Assembly: GCA_031263105.1 (NCBI GenBank)
Contig: JAISGJ010000070.1
Coordinates: 1-36,594 of the forward strand
Direction of reading: 5' to 3'
Length of the DNA: 36,594 bases
Origin: Coriobacteriales bacterium
GTDB taxonomy: Bacteria; Actinomycetota; Coriobacteriia; Coriobacteriales; UBA8131
Shown: piece by piece, positions 1 through 8,295 of the stretch
Layout: every line of letters begins with the position of its first letter
Numbering within the stretch: position 1 is the stretch's first letter
The notes under the pieces: model-generated
Seen by the model: only the letters and a program-made list of their open reading frames with translations
The model's database searches: none
What the model was told of the DNA's origin: nothing
Translations under genes and position numbers: made by a program

Positions 1-5
1 GGACG

Positions 6-85
6 GATTGCCCCGGGTCAAGGCGGGAACAGGTGGCCCTACTTGTGGTAATGCCGCCTGTTCCCAACGCAGAGCCGGGGCAATC
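6..85. repeat. Two-stage inverted repeat near the 3' end of the LuxR gene (possible terminator or repeat element)
   Basis: gattgccccg (6-15) pairs with cggggcaatc (76-85); gggaacagg (25-33) pairs with cctgttccc (57-65). Confidence 0.5.
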
Positions 86-182
86 TGACCGCAGGATACG
101 TACAAGTTATTGCTTTACAGTTCCTAAAGGACAAACGTGGCAGCCCTTGTCAAAGCGTCGCGGTTGTCAGCCGCATTTTGCC

Positions 183-1685
183 TCATCCCCTGTTGTTGTG
201 CACCAGGTCCAGCAGTTCCTGCTTGGAGTGGACACCGGTCTTGGCGTAGATGCGCTTGGCATGGGTCTTGATGGTGTTGATGGAGACGAACTGCTGTTCG
301 GCGATGTAGGCGTAACTGCGGCCTTGTATCAGGTAGAAGAGCACTTCGGACTCACGCGCCGAGAACGCAAAGCGGGCAGTGAGGTCGCGGCAGACCTCGG
401 ATAGCACGATGTCTGCTGCCTTGCTCGCCAAGACGGGCTGGCGTTGGGTGAGTACGACCATCTGCACCGCCACCGCCACCAGGTAGATCACCTTGAAGCC
501 CAAGTCGGCGGAGCTTGCGCCGTCCGGGCCGAGCTGAGGCCAGATGCCGAACCAGACCAGGAAGACACCGGCGGCAAGGGCGATAAAGAGCCCGTAGACG
601 AACATGGGCGAGAGCCCGTTGCGTACCTCGCTGCTCAGCCGGGACAGGTGCAGGCAGCCGCAGACCGCCGCCGAGAACCCCATCGGCGCGAACGAGAACA
701 CACCGCTGGTCTCGCCCCAGCTGCGCATGAACCAGACCAGCACCATGCTGGCGACACAGACCAGAGGCAGCACGAGATAGAGGATGCGCACAGTCTCGTC
801 ACGCAGCAACCAGACGGCGACCAACAGCAGCACCGCCCCGAGCAAAAAGCCGATGACCGAATCCGAGGTGTCCGGCACGCCCCAGCCTGTTGCGCCCTGC
901 GCAAGCAACGGGTTCCAAACGCCTGCGGCAACGGTGACGCTGAGCAGAAAGCCGCAGACGATCACCCAGTTGCGACCGAGCATCCCTCTCGCCTGTTCCG
1001 GCAGCGGCTCTTTCCTGCCCTCAACTGCTGGCTCGTCGTCCGGCACTGCCAAAGCCGCAGCCGCCGCAGAATCCTTCTCTGCGGCTTCTGTGACGTCAGC
1101 CTCGGCAGTCTGCTGCGTCGGCGCAAAGGTGGAAACCAGCAATGCCAACGGCAGGATCGCCTGCACCGCCAGACCGGAAAACCGAGAGTCGGCGAACAAA
1201 GGCAAAAGCACAATGAGGACTTTGACCGCACCGGCCGCCATGCAGGCGACGGACAGCGACCGCAGAAGCAGCCGTTCCGGCAGGCGGGAGAGGGACAGGC
1301 ACCACGCCAGGCTGACGGCGGCGATGCCGAAGCCGCACGCCATACCACAGACGTCGGCGAGGACTCTGGGGAACCCGACATCAGACAGCGGCCAAGCGAC
1401 GGCAAATCCGACAGCTGCCAGCACCCCGCCAAAGCGCAGCCAGGCAGCCGAAGCTGGCCGACGTTGGCCTGTAAAGGCCCCATAGATGGTGTAGAGCAGG
1501 CAGAGGACGATGATGGACGCTACGGTCGCCACGAAGAAGCTGAGGGCAAAGCCACTGTCCGGCAGCAAGGGAAGCAGCACGTGCACGCCGTCCATGCAGA
1601 CCAGCAGCGCCGCCACCAAGCCACCAAGCGGCAGATATCTGATGATGCTTGCTCCCATTTTTTCCACCCGCTCATCCTTTTCCAC
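183..1685 (-). CDS. Multi-TM (about 12 hydrophobic segments) LuxR-family transcriptional regulator
   Basis: Long hydrophobic N-terminal region; C-terminal LuxR HTH (LTARFAFSARESEVLFYLIQGRSYAYIAEQQFVSINTIKTHAKRIYAKTGVHSKQELLDLV). Confidence 0.9.
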   Translation of the reverse strand: MEKDERVEKMGASIIRYLPLGGLVAALLVCMDGVHVLLPLLPDSGFALSFFVATVASIIVLCLLYTIYGAFTGQRRPASAAWLRFGGVLAAVGFAVAWPLSDVGFPRVLADVCGMACGFGIAAVSLAWCLSLSRLPERLLLRSLSVACMAAGAVKVLIVLLPLFADSRFSGLAVQAILPLALLVSTFAPTQQTAEADVTEAAEKDSAAAAALAVPDDEPAVEGRKEPLPEQARGMLGRNWVIVCGFLLSVTVAAGVWNPLLAQGATGWGVPDTSDSVIGFLLGAVLLLVAVWLLRDETVRILYLVLPLVCVASMVLVWFMRSWGETSGVFSFAPMGFSAAVCGCLHLSRLSSEVRNGLSPMFVYGLFIALAAGVFLVWFGIWPQLGPDGASSADLGFKVIYLVAVAVQMVVLTQRQPVLASKAADIVLSEVCRDLTARFAFSARESEVLFYLIQGRSYAYIAEQQFVSINTIKTHAKRIYAKTGVHSKQELLDLVHNNRG

Positions 1686-1871
1686 CCGTTCATCCTACCT
1701 CATCCGCCCTTTCTCGGCAGTGTGAACCCATGGGTTCGCCACAATCACCCGTTTTGGCGACTAGCCTTGACGCCTCTCGCCCGCACGGGCGACAGACCGC
1801 AGGTGCCTGTGGGCGTACATTGCAAGGAATCGGGAGCCGCATGGGCTTCCAGGGAATTGAAGGAGGAGACA

Positions 1872-3560
1872 ATGGAACTCGACCGAAGAATGTTCATCAA
1901 AAGCTCGCTGGCGGCGGGAGCGGCAGCGCTCGCCGGTGGGGCCGTGCTGGCTGGCTGCACGCCACAGTCCGGTGGCGACGGCACGGCGGGCGGCGATGCG
2001 GCAGGTGCAGGCACGGGAGCCGACCCGGGCGGCTCGACATCCACAGAGTACGTCCCCAGCTACATGCGGCGCGATCCTGTGGGCGAGCCAGAGGAGACCG
2101 TTACCGCAGATTTCGTTATCTGCGGCGGCGGCGGCTGTGGTGTGGCAGCCCTGCTGCAAGCCGACGACTTGGGCCTCAACGCCATCCTTCTGGAGAAGAA
2201 GCAGAGCCTGGGCGGCACCTTCGCCTTTGCGGCCGTGGGTTTCTTCCCAAACAACAAGTATGCCATAGAGGTCGGCAAGGAGGTTGACTACAACGACCTG
2301 ATCAAGACCATCATGACCTACAACCATTACATCCCCGACTACACATTGTTGAAGAACTTCATGAACGAATGCCCCGAGACCTTTGACTGGTGTGAAAGTC
2401 TTGGCGGCCAGTTCATGTATATGGCTCCGCAGGAAGGAGCGATGGGGCCCTTCGGCTTGGGCGTGAACGCAATGTATGCCGGCGAATCGGATGGAGCAGG
2501 CACAGGCGGCGGCGCAGCGCTCATCAAGGTCCTGATCGGCGAGGCCGAGAGGCGCGGGCTGGACGTTCGTTGCGACACCCCGGCCAAGGAGCTTGTCCAG
2601 GATGAGAGTGGCGCGGTCACCGGTGTTCTGGCAGTTGACGACAGCGGCAAGGTCATCAAGTTCGAAGCACCGGCAGTGCTGCTCTGCACCGGCGGCTGGG
2701 GCAACAACCCCGACTTCATCCGCGAGCTGGGCCGCGTCGATCCCGATCGCGTCATCTCGCCCGGGTACGACGGAAGGGACGGCGATGGCGTATACATGGC
2801 ACGCAAGGCCGGAGCAGCCTGGGCCCGAGGCGATGGAACCATGATGTTTTACGGCCCACACCTGCCCGGGCCCATATGGGGCGAGGCCGTGAGCAATGGC
2901 GTCTATCAGCCTACACTCTGGGTCAACGAGAAGGGCAGGCGTTTCATGAACGAGGGCTTGGGCAACTTCGCCGAGACCGGCAACGCCATCCGCGACGTCA
3001 AGCGGTTGTTCGTCATCCAGTCTGCTGCCGATATCGACATCATCACAGCCGACAACGGCATAGCCGGCTTCAACGGGCAGGGTGGCAGCGAGGGCCCGCA
3101 AGACAAGTACAAGACCTTGCTGGAGGAGGAGATCGCCCGCGGCAACGACCGCATCTACGTCGCAGACACCATCGAAGCCTTGGCGATGGCCGCTGGCATC
3201 GATGCGGCAAGCCTCCAGGCGACCGTCGATCGTTACAACGAGCTTGTGGCGAAGGGCGTCGACGAAGACTTCCAGAAAGGCCCACAGTACCTGACCGCCT
3301 GCGAGGAAGGGCCCTTCCACGCCTTTGAGTGCGACGACGGCTTCTTCACCACCATCGGCGGCGTGAAAATCGACGAGGATATCTGCGCAATCGATGACAA
3401 CGGCGACGTCATCGAGGGGCTGTATGTGGCTGGCTGCGACACCGGCGCCCTCTGCGGCGATATCTACGACTTCACCTCGGCCCCCGGCGAGCAAAGCTCC
3501 TGGGCCCTGGCCTCCGGCCGCCTGGTGGCAAAGCACGTCGCCGCCAAATTGAAAGGGTAG
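1872..3560 (+). CDS. Tat-exported, lipoprotein-like FAD-dependent oxidoreductase (fumarate reductase/flavocytochrome c-like flavoprotein family)
   Basis: RRMFIK twin-arginine motif plus LAGC lipobox; dinucleotide-binding motif DFVICGGGGCGVAALLQA; GGFFTTIGGVKID...GLYVAGCDTG. ATG at 1872 after an AGGAGG-like RBS. Confidence 0.9.
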   Translation: MELDRRMFIKSSLAAGAAALAGGAVLAGCTPQSGGDGTAGGDAAGAGTGADPGGSTSTEYVPSYMRRDPVGEPEETVTADFVICGGGGCGVAALLQADDLGLNAILLEKKQSLGGTFAFAAVGFFPNNKYAIEVGKEVDYNDLIKTIMTYNHYIPDYTLLKNFMNECPETFDWCESLGGQFMYMAPQEGAMGPFGLGVNAMYAGESDGAGTGGGAALIKVLIGEAERRGLDVRCDTPAKELVQDESGAVTGVLAVDDSGKVIKFEAPAVLLCTGGWGNNPDFIRELGRVDPDRVISPGYDGRDGDGVYMARKAGAAWARGDGTMMFYGPHLPGPIWGEAVSNGVYQPTLWVNEKGRRFMNEGLGNFAETGNAIRDVKRLFVIQSAADIDIITADNGIAGFNGQGGSEGPQDKYKTLLEEEIARGNDRIYVADTIEALAMAAGIDAASLQATVDRYNELVAKGVDEDFQKGPQYLTACEEGPFHAFECDDGFFTTIGGVKIDEDICAIDDNGDVIEGLYVAGCDTGALCGDIYDFTSAPGEQSSWALASGRLVAKHVAAKLKG

Positions 3561-3601
3561 CCTCCTCTCTGGCGTGACGCTGGGGCTGTCGGGCTGCCTT
3601 C

Positions 3602-5647
3602 CTAGGTCATCAGCTCGCTGACGGCCTGGGCGTAGGCGAGGGGGTCGTCGACGTCGAGGCCTTCGATGAGGAGGGCCTGGTTGTAGAGGATGGTCGCATA
3701 GCGCCCGATCTTCTCCGCATCGCCCTCCGCCTCGGCGGCTACGAGTGTGGAGAAGACCGGGTGCTCGGGGTTGAGTTCCAGCACACGGCTGGTGCGGGGG
3801 AACTGGCCTTCGGGCCCGGCGGAGAGCACCTTCTCCATCTCCAGCGAGAGAGGGCCCTCGGCGCTGATGCCGGCGGCGACGTCGGCCAGCCGTGTGGAGA
3901 CGGTGACTTTTGCGACCTTCTCGCCCAGCGCCTCCCTCAGGGCATCGAGCAGCTTCTCGTGCTCGCTGGCGAGGGTTTCCCGTTGCTGCCTCTCCTCCTC
4001 GGTCTCCAGCCCCAGGTCGCTTGACGCAACGCTCTTCAGCGGTTTCTCGTCGTAGGCGGCCATGACGCTCATGCAGAAGTCGTCGACGTCCTGCGTGCAG
4101 AGCAGCACGTCGTAGCCACGGTCCCGCACGCTCCTGACCATCGGCATCTTGGTCAGGAGCGCCTCGTTGTCGCCGACCGCGTAGTAGATGGCCTCCTGGC
4201 CCGAGGGCGCGGCGTCCAGATACTCGCGCAGCGTGACCATCTTCTCCTCTTTGGCCGAGTAGTACAGCAGCAGGTCTGCCAGCGTCGAGGCCAGTGCGCC
4301 GTAACTGGCGTAGATGCCGTATTTGATGCCGCGACCGAAGCACTCGAAGATGCCCTCGTAGCACTCGCGGTCCTCGCTGCAAAGCGTGCCCAGTTCGCTG
4401 ACGATCTTCTTCTCGATGCGTTTGGCGATGGCGCGCAGCTGGCTGTTGTGCTGAAGCGTCTCGCGCGAGATGTTGAGGTTGAGGTCGGCCGAGTCCACCA
4501 CGCCGCGCACGAAGTTGAAGTGGTCGCTGAGCAGGTCGCCGCACCTCTCCATGATGAGGACGTTCGAGCTGTAGAGCGCGAGGCCCTTCTCGAAATCCTT
4601 GTTGTAGAGGTCGTAGGGCGCGTGCGCCGGGACAAAGAGCAGCGCGTCATAGGACAGGGTGCCCTCGGCCCGCAGCGTGAAGGTCGCGGCCGGTGCCATG
4701 TAGTCGTGGAAGTCGCCCTTGTAGAACTCGGCGTACTCCTCGTCGCTCACGTCGGCCTTGGCGCGCTTCCAGATGGGCGTCATGGAGTTGAGCGTCTCTG
4801 TCTCCTGGTAGTCCTCGTATTCGACCTTGGCATCGGCGGGGGCGGCGGGGGCGGGGGCGCTCTCGTCTGCGGCCTCGACCCCGACCCCGGCCACCGACCG
4901 TGACTTGGTGACCTCCATGCGCACAGGGTAGCGCACGTAGTTGCTGTACTTCCTCACAAGGCGCCGCAGTTCATGCTCGCTCAAAAAGGCATCGTACTTC
5001 TCCTCCTCGGCATCCGGCTTGAGCGTGAGGATCACATCGGTGCCGTGCCCGTCGCGTGTGGCGGGAGCGATGGTGTAGCCCTCGACGCCGTCGCTTTCCC
5101 AGGCCCAGGCCTCGTCGCTGCCATAGGCGCGTGAGACCACGCGCACCTTGGAGGCGACCATGAAGCTGGAGTAGAAGCCCACGCCGAACTGGCCGATGAT
5201 GTCGATGGGGTCGCCTGCGGGAGCGGAGGCGCCTGCGGGGGCGGCAGGGTCGCCGGAGGCGGGCGAGGCGCTGCCGGTTGACGGGCCGCCCTTCTCCCCG
5301 TCCTTCTCCACGGCTGCGCCCGCCGCAGCGCCCGCAAGGCCCTCGCGGAACTCCAGGCTGCCGGAGTGCGCGATGGTGCCGAGGTTCTTGTCCAGCGCGT
5401 CCTTGCTCATGCCGATGCCGTTGTCGCTGACGGTGACGGTGCGCGCCTCGCGGTCGAAGGACAGCTCGATGCCCAGCTTTGAGCGCACGACCCCGATGGA
5501 GGAGTCGGTGAGGCTGGCGAGGTAGAGCTTGTCCGCCGCATCCGAGGCGTTTGAGATCAGCTCGCGCAGGAATATCTCATGATTGGTATAAATTGAATTG
5601 ATCATCAGGTCGAGCAGCCGACGGCTTTCCGTCTTGAACTTCTTCAT
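3602..5647 (-). CDS. htpG: Molecular chaperone HtpG (Hsp90)
   Basis: MKKFKTESRRLLDLMINSIYTNHEIFLRELISNASDAADK, DNGIGM, IGQFGVGFYSSF motifs. Confidence 0.96.
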   Translation of the reverse strand: MKKFKTESRRLLDLMINSIYTNHEIFLRELISNASDAADKLYLASLTDSSIGVVRSKLGIELSFDREARTVTVSDNGIGMSKDALDKNLGTIAHSGSLEFREGLAGAAAGAAVEKDGEKGGPSTGSASPASGDPAAPAGASAPAGDPIDIIGQFGVGFYSSFMVASKVRVVSRAYGSDEAWAWESDGVEGYTIAPATRDGHGTDVILTLKPDAEEEKYDAFLSEHELRRLVRKYSNYVRYPVRMEVTKSRSVAGVGVEAADESAPAPAAPADAKVEYEDYQETETLNSMTPIWKRAKADVSDEEYAEFYKGDFHDYMAPAATFTLRAEGTLSYDALLFVPAHAPYDLYNKDFEKGLALYSSNVLIMERCGDLLSDHFNFVRGVVDSADLNLNISRETLQHNSQLRAIAKRIEKKIVSELGTLCSEDRECYEGIFECFGRGIKYGIYASYGALASTLADLLLYYSAKEEKMVTLREYLDAAPSGQEAIYYAVGDNEALLTKMPMVRSVRDRGYDVLLCTQDVDDFCMSVMAAYDEKPLKSVASSDLGLETEEERQQRETLASEHEKLLDALREALGEKVAKVTVSTRLADVAAGISAEGPLSLEMEKVLSAGPEGQFPRTSRVLELNPEHPVFSTLVAAEAEGDAEKIGRYATILYNQALLIEGLDVDDPLAYAQAVSELMT

Positions 5648-5727
5648 AGGTGGTGCCCTTTCTCCTTTTCCGGACGCAGACGTGTCGATGCTTCACATGA
5701 GATTGTACGTTACTGTGGTCACACCCT

Positions 5728-6054
5728 CCACTGTCATTCCGAGCCCCACTGTCATTCCGAGCCCCACTGTCATTCCGAGCCCCACTGTCATTCCGAGCCC
5801 CGCTGCCGCCCCGGGCCCCGCTGCCATTCCGAGCCCCACTGTCATTCCGAGCCTCGCGAGGAATCTTCGGCTGCGAAGCAGCCGAGCGCGGACAGGTGCG
5901 CCTCCCGATCGCAGTTGATCGCTTCGCGATCAAAGATTCCTCGACAGGCTCGGAATGACAGCGGGGCCCGGGGCGGCAGCGGGGCCCGGGGCGGCAGCGG
6001 GGCCCGGGGCGGCAGCGGGGCCCGGGGCGGCAGCGGGGCCCGGGGCGGCAGCGG
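5728..6054. repeat. Inverted-repeat intergenic element with both termini expanded into 18-bp tandem arrays
   Basis: 7 units of ccactgtcattccgagcc-type (5728-5853); right arm ggctcggaatgacagcgg (5947-5964) plus 5 units of ggcccggggcggcagcgg (5965-6054); internal small palindromes. Confidence 0.9.
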
Positions 6055-6119
6055 GGTGTGACCTGTAACGATTGTATTCACCTTCGCCCCGCTGTCAACC
6101 TGGCGCCTGGCAGAATGAC

Positions 6120-6139
6120 GTTAGTTATGATAGACTAAC
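6120..6139. promoter_or_regulatory. GTTAGT-N8-ACTAAC palindrome upstream of the AraC gene (putative operator)
   Basis: gttagttatgatagactaac read directly; resembles but does not match a DtxR/IdeR-type box. Confidence 0.35.
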
Positions 6140-6141
6140 TT

Positions 6142-7104
6142 ATGGATACTTCCGGAGGCCGGAGGCCTCGCCAGCGTGAAGAGCGAAAAGGCACCGGTTG
6201 GGGACGTTGGAGAGTGAGTATGACCGTAGACACAGACGAGCTTGCTGAGTACTATGCCAGCACCCAGCCGTCTTTGTGCGACGCGTATGGAGGGGTCGTG
6301 CCGCCAAGGACGGATTTTTCTGACCCTATCACCAGTCCGGTGGGCAGTGGGCTTGTCATACCGCTGCTCGGCAGGGCGCACTATGTGCTCGATGGGGTGC
6401 CTTACGAGCTTAAGCCGGGGGTCGTCCTGCACGCTGGGGCTGCCATGAGCCTGGAGAAGCGGGTTGTGGGTGACGAGGCATGGGCCTGCGTCCTGGTGCA
6501 CTACCGCATCCCCACAGCCGACGAGGGCGGCTTTCCTCTCTACAACTCGCACTTCTGCATCGAGACCGGTCCTGCCATCCGCTTGCAGGAGAGGGCACGA
6601 TGCCTCCACACGAGCGAACGTGCCGACGGGCATCTGGCGTCGTTGCGGTCGCGGGCCCTGTTCGCCGATCTGATCGGGGAGGTGGTGTCGGCGGCGCAGC
6701 GTCACGGCCAGACCGACGAGAGGCTGCTCATGGACGATGCCCTCGCCTTCTTGGGCAGTCACTATGCGGAGGATATAAGCGTCCAGCGGCTCGCGGCCCT
6801 CTACGGGATGAGCGCCAGGCACTTCGGCTACCTGTTCTCCAAGCACGTCGGGGTGTCCCCGCTGCGCCATCTCACCGACCTGCGCATACGCCAGGCCAAG
6901 GAACTGCTCGCCACGGGCCTGTACAGCGTGGGGCAGGTCGCCCAAAGTGTCGGCATCAATGACAGCTACTATTTCAGCCGGCTGTTCAAAAAGCATACGG
7001 GCGAGCGGCCAAAGGCCTTCAAGGAGCTTCGGATGCGCACAGGGCACGGTGGAGATGCAAAGCACGGTGGGCACGGTGGGCACGCAGGGCACGGCGAGCG
7101 CTAA
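6142..7104 (+). CDS. AraC-family transcriptional regulator with Gly/His-rich C-terminal tail
   Basis: C-terminal double HTH (DISVQRLAALYGMSARHFGYLFSKHVGVSPLRHLTDLRIRQAKELLATG...VGINDSYYFSRLFKKHTGERPKAFKELR). Start may instead be ATG 6220. Confidence 0.9.
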   Translation: MDTSGGRRPRQREERKGTGWGRWRVSMTVDTDELAEYYASTQPSLCDAYGGVVPPRTDFSDPITSPVGSGLVIPLLGRAHYVLDGVPYELKPGVVLHAGAAMSLEKRVVGDEAWACVLVHYRIPTADEGGFPLYNSHFCIETGPAIRLQERARCLHTSERADGHLASLRSRALFADLIGEVVSAAQRHGQTDERLLMDDALAFLGSHYAEDISVQRLAALYGMSARHFGYLFSKHVGVSPLRHLTDLRIRQAKELLATGLYSVGQVAQSVGINDSYYFSRLFKKHTGERPKAFKELRMRTGHGGDAKHGGHGGHAGHGER

Positions 7105-7115
7105 GAACGCGAAAA

Positions 7116-7144
7116 CGTCCATTCTCTGCGGGAATCCGTCCATT
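7116..7144. promoter_or_regulatory. Direct repeat cgtccatt x2 with 21-bp periodicity (candidate AraC-type operator)
   Basis: cgtccatt at 7116-7123 and 7137-7144, between the AraC gene and the transporter operon. Confidence 0.35.
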
Positions 7145-7220
7145 TACATAACGCCAGCTTCTTACTACACTGCCCTTACCCCGACCCATAGTCATACAAA
7201 CGTGACTCTTGTGCCATAGG

Positions 7221-7236
7221 GTTAGATAACTCTAAC
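7221..7236. promoter_or_regulatory. GTTAGA-taac-TCTAAC palindrome upstream of the operon (putative operator)
   Basis: gttagataactctaac about 21 bp before the ATG at 7258; shares GTTAG...CTAAC half-sites with the palindrome at 6120. Confidence 0.4.
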
Positions 7237-7257
7237 AAAGGAAAGACGAGGGATCGA

Positions 7258-8295
7258 ATGAGTCGTTTTATCAGAGGTATGCTGGCTGCCCTGCTCGCGG
7301 CAGGGATGCTGGTGGGCTGCGCTGCGCCTTCGGAGCCTTCGGAGCAGGAGCCGCAGAAGCAAACGGCAGACGAGGGGCAGGCGACCGACCGGGCGGCGGC
7401 GCAAACGACGGCTGACGAGCAGACGCAGGAGGATGCGGCGGAGGATGCGACCGCCTGGCCACGCACCTATGTGGACGGGCTTGACAGAGAGGTTGTCATC
7501 GAGGCCAGACCCGAGCGCATCGTTGCGCTGCACTTCGGCTACTCGGAGTACCTGCTGGCACTCGGCATCACGCCCGTCGGCGTGGCGTCGCTGGCAAAGG
7601 CCCAGACCTTCAAGACCCTGGAGCCCTACAGCGCCGAGCTTGCGGCCGCCGTCGACGTGGGCGAGGTCACCGCCCCCGACCTGGAACGCATCCTGGCCCT
7701 GGAGCCCGACCTCATCATCGCGAGCCCGGGCGTGCACGACGATTCCGTAGAGGCGCTTTCGGAGATTGCGCCCACGGTCTTTAAGAAGAACTACACCGTT
7801 TGGAACGAGACCTTGGACGATTACGCACAGATGCTCGGACGCGAGAGCGAGGCGGAAAGCTACACCGAGAGCACCCAGGCAATCCTGGACACGGTTCGCG
7901 CCGACCTTGCCCCCCTCTCGGACAAGACCTTCCTCTTCCTGCGCCCGATGGGCAAATCCGTCTTCTATATCGCGGAATGGCCCGGCTACAGCTACCACTA
8001 CGACCGCGAAACGGGCTTTGGCCTGCTCGCGCCCGAGGGACTGCCGCAGGGCGGGGAACAGATAGCTCTTGAGGCCTTGGCCGCCCTTAACCCCGACTAC
8101 CTCTTCTTGCAGGACAGCGCCGAGAACGACCAGCAGGCCCTCACGGATCTGGAGTCCTCAAGCGTGTGGGCCTCCATCGCCGCCGTGCAGCAGGGCCACA
8201 TAGGCGAGTTGGATATCTCGGTGAACACCGAAAGCCCGCTGGCCGTCCGCCTGGCGGCCGAGCAGCTCACCGAGCAGGTCGAGGGCTGGGATTGA
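7258..8295 (+). CDS. Iron-chelate/tetrapyrrole-type ABC transporter substrate-binding lipoprotein (BtuF/FecB-like)
   Basis: Signal peptide with lipobox LVGC; TYVDGLDREVVIEARPERIVALHFGYSEYLLALGITPVGV; periplasmic binding protein fold motifs. Confidence 0.9.
   Translation: MSRFIRGMLAALLAAGMLVGCAAPSEPSEQEPQKQTADEGQATDRAAAQTTADEQTQEDAAEDATAWPRTYVDGLDREVVIEARPERIVALHFGYSEYLLALGITPVGVASLAKAQTFKTLEPYSAELAAAVDVGEVTAPDLERILALEPDLIIASPGVHDDSVEALSEIAPTVFKKNYTVWNETLDDYAQMLGRESEAESYTESTQAILDTVRADLAPLSDKTFLFLRPMGKSVFYIAEWPGYSYHYDRETGFGLLAPEGLPQGGEQIALEALAALNPDYLFLQDSAENDQQALTDLESSSVWASIAAVQQGHIGELDISVNTESPLAVRLAAEQLTEQVEGWD

Noticed and set aside
1761-4544. 927-aa minus-strand ORF
   Set aside because: It overlaps the flavoprotein CDS and htpG in another frame with no recognisable domain; long spurious ORFs are expected at this GC content.
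5728-5853. Possible CRISPR array
   Set aside because: The units are contiguous 18-mers without spacers and no cas genes are nearby; it is a simple tandem expansion of an element terminus. The same applies to 20941-21092.
6121-7143. 340-aa minus-strand ORF antisense to the AraC gene
   Set aside because: Antisense shadow; the plus strand has clear AraC HTH motifs.
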